From Streptomyces sp. NBC_00536 (GTDB lineage Bacteria; Actinomycetota; Actinomycetes; Streptomycetales; Streptomycetaceae), in NCBI RefSeq assembly GCF_036346295.1, contig NZ_CP107819.1, positions 8,308,001-8,372,000 of the forward strand: 64,000 nucleotides of DNA. Direction: 5' to 3'. The translations under genes were made by a program, and so were the position numbers. Of this stretch, positions 11,016-20,903 are shown piece by piece. The notes under the pieces were generated by a model. It worked only from the letters and a program-made list of their open reading frames with translations, was not told where the DNA came from and did not search any database. Each line of letters opens with the position of its first letter. Position 1 is the stretch's first letter.

Positions 11016-14000
11016 TCATGCGCCGGCGTGCAGATAGGCAGCCCAGAGTGAGGGAGTGGCCGGGTAGCGGTCGCGAAGGTTTCGCACCGTGTCGTGCAGG
11101 CTGATGGCGGCGTTGGCGGGGGTGAGTGTGCCCCGCTGGTCACCGCTCAGGCGGGTGTAGAAGGACTCGGCGACATCGATGGCGAGACTGTCGTCGATGG
11201 GCCAAAGGGTGCCGATGACATGGGGGAACCCGGCGAGCTGGAAGGCGCTGGTGAGGTGGATGGCCTCGTCCCGCAGACCCGAGCCGCCGGGGTTCGCCGT
11301 ACCGCACGCGGAGAGATAGGCCAGCTGGGCGCGGTCGAGGTCGACGTGGGCGAGAGCGGAGACGGTGAGCGCTGCCGTGGCGTGATCGTGCAGGAGCAGC
11401 CTGTTGCGTGACGGGTCGACCCGGTCGCCGACTCCATGGCAGGCGAAGTGGACGGTGGCGCAGTCGGGGAGCAGTGCGAGGACGGCTTCCTTGGTCGGGG
11501 TGGCGACGCCCGCGACGGGCGGAGGGCTGTCGGGCGCGGAGTCGAAGTCGGAGTCGGGTTCGGGTTCGGTGAGTTGGACCGGGTTCTGGAGCAAGTCCCT
11601 GATGCGGCGGACTTCTTCCGGAACGTGGGGGAGCGGGGCGTATCCGGGAGTGGTCGGCATGGCGACGATCAGCGACCGGGACCCTTCGGCGGGCTGTCGC
11701 TGTCGTTGTCGCTGATCACGGCGGGCGTGGCGCAGGGCGCGGATGGTGGGGGTGTAGGAGGAGACCACCCGGTCCAAGGTGGTACGGCGGTGCGCACCCC
11801 GTTCGGGCTCTGTGTGAAATCCGGCTGCGTGCAGGGGCAGTAGTCCGAGGAGTCCACCGGGAGCCCACCACACTCGCGGTAGCGGCTGGCCGTCCTGGCT
11901 TGGCGGAACGGCCTCGCCCAGGGCCGCGAGGGCTTCGAGGACCGGCTCCACGACCGATTCCCAGAGCCATTCGAGGATCCCGGTCACGGTCCTCTGGGCC
12001 GCGATGCGACGGCCGTCGGGCGCGGTCGCCTCCGCCAAGGCCCGGTAGAAGGTGTTGATGCGGGCGGCGACGGTGTCTTCGGTGAGGCCCGGGAGCGGGC
12101 AGGAGATGACGCCGTGGCGGGTGAACAGCAGCGCGTCGCTGCGGTGGTTGCTGATGTTGTACGTGACCACGGGCCCCTCGGCCGCTTCGGCGAGGAGAGC
12201 GTCGAGAGCAGGAGGCAGACCGAAGTCGGCGAACCCCTCGCAGGTACGGATGTGCTGGGTCAGTTCCTCGAACTCCGCGGTGAGGCGGTGGCGGCCGGCA
12301 GCCCCGTCGTCGGCAGCCCCGTCGTCGGGAGCGCCGCCGGCCTCGGCCGCGGTGTCACGGTCCAGCAGGTCCCGGAGTTCGGCGAAATGCCCGGCCAGTT
12401 GCGGGTGACGGTCGTACAGGTCGGTGAGGTCGCTGCGGGTGTCCAGAGCCTGGGACAGGAGCACGGCGCGCGCGGCCTCCGCCAGCCCCAGTGCGCGGAC
12501 GGCTCGTTCCCGCGCGGTGCCCTCGGGGTCCGCCAGGGCGAGGGCGGTCGCTTCGGCGGCGAGTCCGGCAGCGTGACGGCCGAGGGCGTGCTGCCGGTCA
12601 CCGCGCCGCGAACGCCGCGGCGCCACCTCGGGCAGCATCTGGACCGCCCGTTCGAGGAACCGGGCAGCGCGGTGGGGATCGGAGGCCGCCGACAGCTGTC
12701 CCGCCGCTTGTGCGGCGCGGATCCTCAAGGAGGGTGGCGCCGACTTCAGGTCGACGGCACGCTCCCATACCGCGAGGGCTTCCGCTCGGTCCGCGGGACT
12801 GCCCGTACTGCGGAAGCGGGCCTCCAGGGAACCGCCCAGGTTGGACAGACACGCGACCTGGTCGGGATGGCCGTCGAGGATGGTCCGTGTCGCGGCGCGG
12901 CCCGTTTCCACGGCCTCGTCCAGGTCCCGGTGGTCCCCGGTACGTTCGTACCGCAGTCGCAGGGCGAGGCCCAGGGCGTCCAGGCGGCTCGCGTGGTCGG
13001 CATGGTCCGACGGCATGGCGCCCACCACGGTCCGGGCCACGTCCACCGTCTCGTCCGCGTCCGCCGCCTCGCCCAGACGGTTGACGCGAATCAGCAGGGC
13101 ATTGCCGAGGGCGGACAGGTGACGGACGCGGTCCGGGTGGTCGTACGGGGTCACCGCCACGGCGGCGCGGCCGTGTTCCACCGCCTCGTCCAGGTCCCGG
13201 ATGGCCCCGGTCCGCTCGAAACGCATCCGCAGCACGAGGGAGAGCCCGGACAGCAGGCCCGCCCGGTCGGGGTGGTCCCGCGCGATGGCGGCGATGGCGG
13301 CGCGCCCCGTCTCGACCGCCTCATCCGCGTCCGCCAGCTCACCGGTGTGCCTGAACCGAATGCGCAGTGTCGTGCTGAGCCCGGACAGGTTGTTCGCTTG
13401 CTCGGGGAAGTCGCGCGCCGTGGACCGCACCGCGGTGCGGCCCGTTTCCACCGCCTCGTCCAGATCCGCGAGATGCCCGGTGTATTCGAACCGCAGGCGC
13501 AGCGCGTTTCCGAGGCCGGCGAGACGAACCGGCCTGAGGGCGTCGTCGGCGTCCGTGGCCCGCACCGAGGCACGCGCCAGTTCCACCGCCTCCCCGAGAT
13601 CGCCGCGGCTTCCGGTGCGTTCGGACCGCCGCTTCAAGGCATGGCTCAAACCGGTCAGTACGGGAGCGCTGCCGGGGGCGGCGCGGAGGGCGGCCCGGCC
13701 CAGCTCCACCGCCTCGTCGAGATCCTCCGGGCTCCCGGTGCGCTCCGCCCTCTGCTGCAGGGCGAGTCCAAGGTTCGACAACCCGGCGGCGCGCTCGGGA
13801 TCGTCGTGGCGGTAGGCCCGTACGGCGGCCCGGCCGACATCGATCGCCTCCTCCATGTCCGCCGTCGGCCCACCGCGTTGGAACCTGTCCTTGAGCGCCA
13901 GGGCGAGATTGTTCAGCACACTCGCCCGTGTCGGGTCATCATCGGACAAGGACCGCAGGGCCACGCGGCCCGCGTCCACCGCCTCGTCCAGCTGGCCCGG

Positions 14001-14639
14001 ATCCTCGGTGTGACCGGACAGCGCCAGCAACGCCTCGGCGACGGTGAGCAGGCCCATCACATGATGGGGGTGGCCGGAGGGAGCCGCCCGTACGGCGGCC
14101 CGACCGGCCTCGACCGCCCGCCGCGCGTCGGTGACCTGCCGGGTGAGCTTGAAGCGGGCGTTCAGCGCGAGGCTGAGACCGATCAGACCCATCGCGGCGT
14201 CGGGGTCCTGGTCCGGGAGACCGTCCGCGATGCGCTGCCACAACCCGACGGCGAAGGTGAGACCGGCGGCATCGGTGGCCGCTTCCGACCGGCTGGTCAG
14301 CAGGCCCAACGCCTGCGGCAGCACCCGTTGGGCCAGGACGGCGAGCAACGGCCGCGGCAGATCGCCCTCACCCATGAGGAAGCAGGGCATGAAGCACGTG
14401 ATCGCCACCTCCAGCTCCCGCGCCGCCGCGGCGAGCGGGAGACCACGAGACCGGTGGTAGAACAGCCAGCCCAGGGCGCGCGTGCCGTCGAGATCGGCAG
14501 GGTCCTCGGGCCCGTACCCGGCCAGGCGCAACGCGTCCGCTCGCGCGGACTCCGTGAGCACCGCGGACGGGCTCCCCGAAATGTTCACCCGATCGACGCG
14601 GGCCCTGATGGCCGCGATGAGCTCCTCGCGTTCCCCCAT
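11016..14639 (-). CDS. TPR-CHAT caspase-like protein
   Basis: 1,207 residues. After an N-terminal helical region there is a long array of TPR-like units with a period near 47 residues (recurring 'DLDEAVExGRAAV...HPDR...LSxLGxALxxRFERTG'), spanning roughly residues 180-640. The C-terminal domain is a CHAT (caspase HetF-associated with TPRs) protease: HFACHG at about residue 1065 carries the catalytic His and YLSACGTA near 1113 the catalytic Cys, followed by the typical 'HLTSAFQLAGFPHVIGTLWPIDD' region, where I see no disruption. CHAT proteins are caspase-like peptidases used in bacterial conflict and programmed-death systems, where the repeats sense a partner or signal. The gene is divergent from a small Cys-containing protein and a membrane protein across a 115-bp gap, which suggests a three-gene module. 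It starts at ATG 14639 after a G-rich Shine-Dalgarno-like stretch. Confidence 0.9.
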   Translation of the reverse strand: MGEREELIAAIRARVDRVNISGSPSAVLTESARADALRLAGYGPEDPADLDGTRALGWLFYHRSRGLPLAAAARELEVAITCFMPCFLMGEGDLPRPLLAVLAQRVLPQALGLLTSRSEAATDAAGLTFAVGLWQRIADGLPDQDPDAAMGLIGLSLALNARFKLTRQVTDARRAVEAGRAAVRAAPSGHPHHVMGLLTVAEALLALSGHTEDPGQLDEAVDAGRVALRSLSDDDPTRASVLNNLALALKDRFQRGGPTADMEEAIDVGRAAVRAYRHDDPERAAGLSNLGLALQQRAERTGSPEDLDEAVELGRAALRAAPGSAPVLTGLSHALKRRSERTGSRGDLGEAVELARASVRATDADDALRPVRLAGLGNALRLRFEYTGHLADLDEAVETGRTAVRSTARDFPEQANNLSGLSTTLRIRFRHTGELADADEAVETGRAAIAAIARDHPDRAGLLSGLSLVLRMRFERTGAIRDLDEAVEHGRAAVAVTPYDHPDRVRHLSALGNALLIRVNRLGEAADADETVDVARTVVGAMPSDHADHASRLDALGLALRLRYERTGDHRDLDEAVETGRAATRTILDGHPDQVACLSNLGGSLEARFRSTGSPADRAEALAVWERAVDLKSAPPSLRIRAAQAAGQLSAASDPHRAARFLERAVQMLPEVAPRRSRRGDRQHALGRHAAGLAAEATALALADPEGTARERAVRALGLAEAARAVLLSQALDTRSDLTDLYDRHPQLAGHFAELRDLLDRDTAAEAGGAPDDGAADDGAAGRHRLTAEFEELTQHIRTCEGFADFGLPPALDALLAEAAEGPVVTYNISNHRSDALLFTRHGVISCPLPGLTEDTVAARINTFYRALAEATAPDGRRIAAQRTVTGILEWLWESVVEPVLEALAALGEAVPPSQDGQPLPRVWWAPGGLLGLLPLHAAGFHTEPERGAHRRTTLDRVVSSYTPTIRALRHARRDQRQRQRQPAEGSRSLIVAMPTTPGYAPLPHVPEEVRRIRDLLQNPVQLTEPEPDSDFDSAPDSPPPVAGVATPTKEAVLALLPDCATVHFACHGVGDRVDPSRNRLLLHDHATAALTVSALAHVDLDRAQLAYLSACGTANPGGSGLRDEAIHLTSAFQLAGFPHVIGTLWPIDDSLAIDVAESFYTRLSGDQRGTLTPANAAISLHDTVRNLRDRYPATPSLWAAYLHAGA

Positions 14640-14754
14640 GACCTGCCCCCGTCTGTCGTATCGTCAATTCTGCACGACACAAGACGAGTTGCTCGGCCAG
14701 GTCAAGAGATTCGAGCACGAAACGCCGAGGGCTCGCGGAGGAACGGGGGTACGG

Positions 14755-15144
14755 ATGACCACTCGGCACGACGACCGGGGCATACGGGCACGCGAAGAAG
14801 TCGCACACGTATGCGCGCAGGTGGACTACATCCGGACGACCCTGGAGACGTACGGCGCCCAGGGCGCGGCCCCCCTGGAGCACCTGCTGTCGGCCCTGCG
14901 CGAAGGACAGGACCCCGCGGCCTCGCTGGACTCCCTCCACGAGGCCCTGCTCGCCCTGGGCGACGCATCGGGCATCCGCGGCCGGGACCGCGGCGTGAAC
15001 CCGCGAGGGGTCGGCCCGGCCAGGGCCGCCGAGCGGGTGCTGCTCTGCCCTACGGGGCAGTGCGCGCGCCACGCATGGCCGGAAGGACCCGAAACACCGC
15101 GGTGCCGGATCAGCGGGCAGCCCCTGCGTAGTGAGCGGCTCTAG
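14755..15144 (+). CDS. Small Cys-containing protein partnered with CHAT
   Basis: A 129-residue protein starting at ATG 14755 (GGAG about 14 bases upstream and a GGGGG closer in). The first 85 residues are probably helical and acidic. The tail has CPTGQC, an AxHxW stretch and a further Cys (PRC), reminiscent of the short zinc-ribbon-like tails on small actinobacterial proteins encoded beside CHAT and other conflict effectors; published work names such partners CATRA-associated small proteins, but I cannot confirm membership here. It is followed two bases later by a membrane protein, so the pair is translationally coupled. Its position across a short divergent promoter from the CHAT gene suggests an adaptor or regulator of the caspase-like protein. 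Molecular function is unknown. Confidence 0.65.
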   Translation: MTTRHDDRGIRAREEVAHVCAQVDYIRTTLETYGAQGAAPLEHLLSALREGQDPAASLDSLHEALLALGDASGIRGRDRGVNPRGVGPARAAERVLLCPTGQCARHAWPEGPETPRCRISGQPLRSERL

Positions 15145-15146
15145 AG

Positions 15147-16109
15147 GTGGGCGGATTCCTCGGCGCCCTCGGGCAGAAACTCGCCGAGCGGTGGCTGACG
15201 CTGCTGGCCCTGCCGGGCGCACTCTTCCTGGCGACCGCTGCCACCGCGCGGATCCTCGGCCAGGCCCACGCCCTGGACGGGCAGCGTCTCACCGACTGGA
15301 TCACGCGAGCCGCCCGGGGGCCCGCCGTGACCACGGTCGGTGGCCAGGTCGTCCTGCTCGGCGCGGTCCTCGCCGCCTCGGCCGTCGCCGGCCTCGCGGC
15401 CCAGGGCCTCGGAGCGCTCGTCCAGCGCATCGTGTTCGCCGCCGACCGGCACACCTGGCCCGGCCCGTTGCGCCAGTACGCCAACCGCCGTGCCGAGCAC
15501 CGCCGCGCTCGCTGGACCCGCGCGGCACACACCTACCGCGAGCAACTGGACGCCGACGCCCGCTCCCTGGCCCGCGACGGACAGCGGGCCGACCCCGCCG
15601 CACGCCGGATCGCACACGACGCGATGCGGCGGATCGCCGCCGAAGAACCGGACCGGCCCACCTGGAGCGGCGACCGCGTCCACGCCGTCGCCATCCGCCT
15701 CGAACGCGACCACCACCTCGACCTGCCCGTCCTGTGGCCGCACCTCTGGCTCATCCTGCCCAAGAGCGTCCGGTCAGAGATCACGGCAGCCGAGCAGGCA
15801 CTCACCCGCGCCGCCACCCTGGGCGGATGGGCCCTCCTGTACACCCCGCTCACGGCTTGGTGGTGGCCCGCCGCCCCGCTCGCCGCCACTCTCGGCACGA
15901 TCGCCGGATACCGCATCCGCGGTGCCACCGAGACCTACGCCCAACTCCTGGAGGCCGCCCCTCGCCTTCACACCCGCGACCTGGCCACCCAACTGGGCAT
16001 CGACCACACCACTCTCACTGACACCGCCCTCGGAGACACCCTCTCCGACCGCCTCCGAGCCCGCTCCCCGGTCCCGCCCGCCGCCCCGGGCGGATGTCCG
16101 ACCTCCTGA
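15147..16109 (+). CDS. Membrane protein of the CHAT module
   Basis: A 320-residue protein starting at GTG 15147, two bases after the preceding stop, so translation is probably coupled. Hydrophobic segments are seen at about residues 14-35 (LTLLALPGALFLATAATARIL), 60-85 (GGQVVLLGAVLAASAVAGLAAQG) and 225-260 (LGGWALLYTPLTAWWWPAAPLAATLGTIAGY). Between them lies a charged cytosolic region rich in Arg, Asp and His. The C-terminus is soluble (about 60 residues) and ends in a Pro-rich tail. I recognise no enzyme motif. In CHAT-type conflict operons, membrane partners are often the site of effector damage or signal input, but for this protein that is inference. The gene converges on the kinase gene at 16215. 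Confidence 0.75.
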   Translation: MGGFLGALGQKLAERWLTLLALPGALFLATAATARILGQAHALDGQRLTDWITRAARGPAVTTVGGQVVLLGAVLAASAVAGLAAQGLGALVQRIVFAADRHTWPGPLRQYANRRAEHRRARWTRAAHTYREQLDADARSLARDGQRADPAARRIAHDAMRRIAAEEPDRPTWSGDRVHAVAIRLERDHHLDLPVLWPHLWLILPKSVRSEITAAEQALTRAATLGGWALLYTPLTAWWWPAAPLAATLGTIAGYRIRGATETYAQLLEAAPRLHTRDLATQLGIDHTTLTDTALGDTLSDRLRARSPVPPAAPGGCPTS

Positions 16110-16214
16110 GCGGCGGACAGCACGCACGCGCCGACGGTTCGTGTGATGTCACCGGACCCGGCTCACGGGCCCCCGCCACTGAGCCGCCCGGGCAGGCCCT
16201 TCCCTCACCACGCG

Positions 16215-18506
16215 CTACTTGCCGCTGGCGCTCAGGGCCACGAGCCCCTTGGGCCCCGCGCCGTAGACCTGGCCGCCACCGGCCCAGAACGCGACCGGCC
16301 GGGACACGTCCGTCGGGCTCCCCACGGCGAACTCGAAGGACCACCGGCCCGCCCCGGTGGCCGCGTCAAGTGCCCACACCTTCCCGTTGATCCATACGTA
16401 CACCTGGCCGTCCGCGCATTGGATCGCGACGGTTCCGGGCGACGCCACCGGCACCTGGCCCGCCCAGCGCACCGTGCCGGACTTGGCGTCGAAGGCGTAC
16501 ACGAGGCCATGGCCCGGGTAATCGAGGGCGGCCCCGTACACCAGCGAGCCGTCCGGCGCCGCCGCGAAGGCGCGGAGCGGCAGCTGGACGGCCGCTTGCC
16601 ACGCCACCTGCCCGTTCGCAGGGTCCACGGCGTAGAGGGGACCGGACAGGATGAGGAAGTTCCCGCCCGCCGAACAGTGCGGCCCGTCGTGCCAGTTGAC
16701 GTCCAGGGCCTCCAGCGAGCTGAGCGCGGTCTGGGGCCCCGGCGAGGGCTGCTCCCACGCGGGCTTTCCCCCGGCGGTGATGTCGAGGCCGGTCAGGGTG
16801 GCCGAGCTGCGGTCGGGCGCCGAGTCCATGTACAGCAGACGAGAACCCGACGACGGCACCTTCAGCATGGTCTGGGACATGCCGGGGTTGGCGAAATCCT
16901 GTTGCCAGCGGATCTGCCGGGTCTTGGGATCCACCGCCCAGACGAAGGCGGACTGGCCGCCGATGCCGCCGCCGCCCATCGTCATCCCGGCGACGTAGAC
17001 GACGCCGTCGAGCATGCCGGGCACCCACGCCGTCATCACCGAGGCGCCGGTCCTGCCGACGGTCCAGGCGACCGTGCCGGTGGCCAGGTCGACGGCCCTC
17101 AGGACGCGGGTCGGCAGGGGCTCCTTCGCGTAGGACACGGCGTACGCCATGGAGCCGTCGACGGCGAGCGAGTCGCCCCCCATGCCACCCACGCGGTATC
17201 CGTTGTTGTCGGACTGGTTCGCCAGCGGTTCCCACAGGGCTCGCCCCGACCGGTCGTAGGCCCGGATGTACGTGCCGGTGACGGCGACGACGGTGTGGCC
17301 CGCCCCCGCGAGCTGGACCAGTCGATCGCCGATCTCCGCGGTCCACAGCGGGCGTGCGACGACGCCGTTCGCGAGGGAGCGCGCCGGGTCGGTGAGGGAG
17401 GCGGACGGTGAGGGCTTCCCGCCGCCCTTGCCGTCCCCCTTGCCCGACGAGCCGCCCCACAGGGCCAGCGCGAGGCCCGTGCCGCCGCCCGCCACGGCCA
17501 GCGTCCCGCCGGCCAGGCCGAGCAGCAGCTTGCGACGGGAGGGCCGGGGGAGCGGGGCCGGCGGGGCGAACGGCGGGGGCGGCGGAGGCGTCGGCGCGAC
17601 CGCCGGGGCGGCTCCCGGCCCGAATGACTGTGAGGGCGCCATCACCGCGGCGGCCTGCTCGATCGCGGCGATCAGCACCGGCGGCAGCCAGGCACCGGCC
17701 ATCGGCCGCGCGTCCTGTTCGACGAAGGCCACCACGTCGCGCGGGGACGGCCGGTCGGCCGGGTTTTTGGAGAGGCAGGCCGCGACCATCAGCCGCAGCC
17801 GGTCCGACAGGGCCGACAGGTCCGGTTCGTCGTGCACCACGCGCCGCAGGACCGCCGTCACTTCGCCCGTCCCGAAGAGATCTGAGCCCCGTGCGGCGAA
17901 CGCCAGGGTCGACCCGAGCGAGAACACATCGCTCGCCGGGGTGACCTCGTGCCCCATCGCCTGCTCCGGCGACATGTACGGCGGCGTGCCGGGCACCAGG
18001 CGCGCGGCCGTCAGCGCGGTGGCATCGGCCGCGCGGGCGATGCCGAAGTCGATGACGTGCGGCCCGTCCAGGGCGAGCAGGACGTTGCCGGGCTTGAGGT
18101 CGCGGTGGGTGAGGCCGGCCGCGTGTACGTCCACGAGCGCCCCGGCGATCCCGGCCGCCAGGGCCCGTACCGCGGGTTCCGGGAGTGGTCCGGCGAGCAT
18201 CACCGCCTGATGCAGCGAGATGCCGGGCACGAACGCCGTTGCCATCCACGGCACTTCGGCGTCCGGGTCCGCGTCGACCACGGGCGCGGTGAAGGCTCCG
18301 GGCACCGCCCGCGCCGCCGCCACCTCCGCGCGGAACCGGGCGCGGAACCCGTCGTCGTGGGCCAGCCCGGGACTGATCAGCTTCACCGCGACCGTGCGCC
18401 CGGCCGAACGTCCGAGGAAGACCGCCCCCATGGCGCCCTCTCCGAGCCGTCCCAACAGTGTGTACGGCCCTATGTGCTGGGGGTCCGAGGGGTTCAACAT
18501 CTCCAT
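16215..18506 (-). CDS. Hanks-type Ser/Thr protein kinase with PQQ beta-propeller domain
   Basis: 763 residues. The kinase domain (about 12-270) has the Gly loop GRLGEGAMG, Lys42 (TVAVK), the HRD loop at 134-136 with DLKPGN, and DFG at 153-155, so it should be active. A Pro-rich juxtamembrane stretch leads to one membrane segment near residues 325-350 (KLLLGLAGGTLAVAGGGTGLALALW). The remaining ~400 residues are PQQ/Trp-docking propeller blades (repeated 'GTVAWTVGR', 'GKVWALDAATGAGRWSFEF'), likely an extracellular sensor. It starts two bases after the stop of the upstream kinase (TGA-AC-ATG), so the two are an operon with coupled translation. The upstream gene is a close paralogue, pointing to tandem duplication. 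Confidence 0.95.
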   Translation of the reverse strand: MEMLNPSDPQHIGPYTLLGRLGEGAMGAVFLGRSAGRTVAVKLISPGLAHDDGFRARFRAEVAAARAVPGAFTAPVVDADPDAEVPWMATAFVPGISLHQAVMLAGPLPEPAVRALAAGIAGALVDVHAAGLTHRDLKPGNVLLALDGPHVIDFGIARAADATALTAARLVPGTPPYMSPEQAMGHEVTPASDVFSLGSTLAFAARGSDLFGTGEVTAVLRRVVHDEPDLSALSDRLRLMVAACLSKNPADRPSPRDVVAFVEQDARPMAGAWLPPVLIAAIEQAAAVMAPSQSFGPGAAPAVAPTPPPPPPFAPPAPLPRPSRRKLLLGLAGGTLAVAGGGTGLALALWGGSSGKGDGKGGGKPSPSASLTDPARSLANGVVARPLWTAEIGDRLVQLAGAGHTVVAVTGTYIRAYDRSGRALWEPLANQSDNNGYRVGGMGGDSLAVDGSMAYAVSYAKEPLPTRVLRAVDLATGTVAWTVGRTGASVMTAWVPGMLDGVVYVAGMTMGGGGIGGQSAFVWAVDPKTRQIRWQQDFANPGMSQTMLKVPSSGSRLLYMDSAPDRSSATLTGLDITAGGKPAWEQPSPGPQTALSSLEALDVNWHDGPHCSAGGNFLILSGPLYAVDPANGQVAWQAAVQLPLRAFAAAPDGSLVYGAALDYPGHGLVYAFDAKSGTVRWAGQVPVASPGTVAIQCADGQVYVWINGKVWALDAATGAGRWSFEFAVGSPTDVSRPVAFWAGGGQVYGAGPKGLVALSASGK

Positions 18507-18508
18507 GT

Positions 18509-20683
18509 TCAGGCTCCGTTCGCGTGCAGAGTGGCGACCGTCGCGACGGAGGTGTCGTAGACACAGATCCTTCCGTCACCCGCCGCCCAGGCCAGCTTCA
18601 TGGCGTCGGTGCCCTTCATGCCCGTGTACTTCCAGCGGGGCTTGCCGCTCGCGGCGTCGTAGGCCCACAGGATGGAGTCCCCGCTCAACCGGTACACGTT
18701 CCCGTCGGCGCACAGGAGCCGGGCACCGGAGGGCTTGGTGTCGGCGGGAACCGGAGCCTTCCACCGCGTCCGGCCGGTCGTGGTGTCCAGGGCGCCCAGG
18801 GAATACCCGCCGTCCTTGTCCTGCCACAGGGCATAGAGGACGCTGCCGTCCTGGCTGACCGCGACACCGTCGCCCCGGGCGGCCGGCCCGGCGACACCCG
18901 CCGCCGTCCACGCCGTGCGGCCCGTCGCGGGGTCGAGGGCGGACAGGGTGGCCGCGGCGTCGATGACGACGAAGTACTTGCCCGCGGTGGCGACCGCGAG
19001 CGACTGCACGTCCTGCGACCAGCTGACGACGCCTTGGCCGTCGAGTGCCTGCCGGCGGTTCAGGTCCCCGATCAGCACGCGGTCGCCGCTCTGCGTAGGA
19101 CTGCCGAAGAGGAACATCGCACTCTCGGGATGCGCCCAGGCCGTTTTGCGCGAGGCGAGGTCGACCGCCCAGGTGGTGAACCCCGTGGCAACCGGGTCAG
19201 TGCTCTTTCCGTCGCCCGTGGCCAGCAGGTACGCCTTGCCTCCCGCGGCGCCGTAACAGCGCAGTACACCGGAGGAGTTCTGGTCCAGGGTGGTGGTCCA
19301 CGCGTCCCCGCCGGTCGCCATGTCCACCGAGAGCAAGGCGGAGTTCGGATACTTCGTCCCGCCCACCACCAGCCGCCCGCCCTCCATCGCCGCGATGGTG
19401 TTCGGGCCTGCGGGGATCGCCATGGTGATCCCGTGGTCCTTGCCCTCGACGGTCCACTTGGTCTTGCCCTGGTCGTCGATTCCCCAGATCCGCTCGAGCG
19501 AGACGCACGCCACCACACCATGCCCGGACAGCACCTGCGGGCAGGTCGCGTCCGTTTTCACCTTCCAGGCGAGCCGCCCTTCGGGTACGTCGTCACCCGA
19601 AGGGCGGGGCGATCCGCTGGACTTGGGGGCCGCACCGCCGGAGGACCCGGACGGATCCGACGTGTCTCTGCGGAGCGCGATCATGGTGCCGGTCCCGGCC
19701 ACCGCGAGCAGCCCGCCGGTCACGCCGAGAATCAGTCTGCGGCGGCTGGGCCCCGGCCCTTCGGGTAGGGCCTCCGCCAGCTTGGTCGGGGCTACCTGGG
19801 GCAGCGCGGTCAGGACGGCCCGTACCGCGATGACGTCGGCCGCGACCGGGTCGGGCAGCCAGCCGCCGGACGGCACGGGGCGGCCCTCCCGCTCGATTGC
19901 CTCCAGGATCTGGCGCGGAGTCGGCCGTGCGCCGGGGTCCTTGGCCAGACACGCAGCGACCAGCGGGCGAAGGCCCGGAGGCACCGCGTCCAGGCTCGGC
20001 TCGGTGTGGACGACGCGGAACATCACCGCCGCCCCCGCGCCCTCGCCGAACAGGTCGGAACCGGTCGCGGCGTACGCGAGTGTCGAGCCGAGCGAGAACA
20101 CGTCACCGGCCGCGGTGACCGGCTGCCCGAGCGCCTGTTCCGGCGACATGTAGGGCGCCGAGCCGATGACCGCCCCGGTGTGCGTCAAGGCCGTCCCCTC
20201 GATCGCGCGCGAGATGCCGAAGTCGATGAGGTGCGGCCCGTCCAGCGCGAGCAGCACGTTGCCCGGCTTCATGTCACGGTGGACGACGCCCGCGGCGTGC
20301 ACCCCGGCCAGCGCCTCGGCGAGACCGGCCGTCAAGGTCCGCAGCGCGCCCTCGGGCAGTGGCCCCCGGGTGCTGACCGCCTGATGCAGTGAGATGCCCG
20401 GGACGAACGCCGTTGCCATCCAGGGGAGTTCACCGTCCGGGTCGGCATCCACGACGGGCGCGGTGAAGGCCCCGGACACCAGGCGGGCCGCCGCCACCTC
20501 GCGCCGGAACCGGTCCCGGAACGCGGAGTCCTCCGCCAGGTCCGGGCGCACCACCTTCACCGCGACGGTACGGCCCCCGGCCGACCGCCCCAGGTACACC
20601 GCCCCCATCCCGCCGGCGCCAAGCCGGCCGAAGAGCGTGTACGGCCCGACCTGCCGTGGATCGGCAGCGCCGAGTGCCTTCAT
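18509..20683 (-). CDS. Hanks-type Ser/Thr protein kinase with PQQ beta-propeller domain (paralogue)
   Basis: 724 residues from ATG 20683, chosen because a GGGGGGA Shine-Dalgarno lies a few bases upstream; a further in-frame ATG at 20728 would add 15 unconserved residues. The kinase domain has GRLGAGGMG, Lys43, HRD 135-137 (HRDMKPGN) and DFG 154-156. One membrane segment (RLILGVTGGLLAVAGTGTMIAL) follows near residue 310. The rest is a PQQ-type propeller (repeated 'WTVEGK', 'RTAWTAAG', 'GKPRWKYTG'). Overall architecture and many residues match the downstream kinase (16215-18506). Kinases of this type phosphorylate cytosolic proteins in response to an outside cue read by the propeller; the ligand is unknown. 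Confidence 0.95.
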   Translation of the reverse strand: MKALGAADPRQVGPYTLFGRLGAGGMGAVYLGRSAGGRTVAVKVVRPDLAEDSAFRDRFRREVAAARLVSGAFTAPVVDADPDGELPWMATAFVPGISLHQAVSTRGPLPEGALRTLTAGLAEALAGVHAAGVVHRDMKPGNVLLALDGPHLIDFGISRAIEGTALTHTGAVIGSAPYMSPEQALGQPVTAAGDVFSLGSTLAYAATGSDLFGEGAGAAVMFRVVHTEPSLDAVPPGLRPLVAACLAKDPGARPTPRQILEAIEREGRPVPSGGWLPDPVAADVIAVRAVLTALPQVAPTKLAEALPEGPGPSRRRLILGVTGGLLAVAGTGTMIALRRDTSDPSGSSGGAAPKSSGSPRPSGDDVPEGRLAWKVKTDATCPQVLSGHGVVACVSLERIWGIDDQGKTKWTVEGKDHGITMAIPAGPNTIAAMEGGRLVVGGTKYPNSALLSVDMATGGDAWTTTLDQNSSGVLRCYGAAGGKAYLLATGDGKSTDPVATGFTTWAVDLASRKTAWAHPESAMFLFGSPTQSGDRVLIGDLNRRQALDGQGVVSWSQDVQSLAVATAGKYFVVIDAAATLSALDPATGRTAWTAAGVAGPAARGDGVAVSQDGSVLYALWQDKDGGYSLGALDTTTGRTRWKAPVPADTKPSGARLLCADGNVYRLSGDSILWAYDAASGKPRWKYTGMKGTDAMKLAWAAGDGRICVYDTSVATVATLHANGA

Positions 20684-20903
20684 CGTGGTCCCCCCTGCTT
20701 CGGCAAACCCTCGCAGGTTACTCAACATCAGCCGCCCGGACAGCAGAAGGACCTTTAATCCAGGGCGAGTTGGGCGGACCTTGCCAGCGTGCGCCGTGCG
20801 CGGGTCACGCCCTCACCCCGCGCCGCGGCCGCCTCCGGCACCATGTCCAGCCGAGGACCGCCGCTGAAACGACAGCGTCCCGGTCAGTGCGGGGAGTCCG
20901 GAG

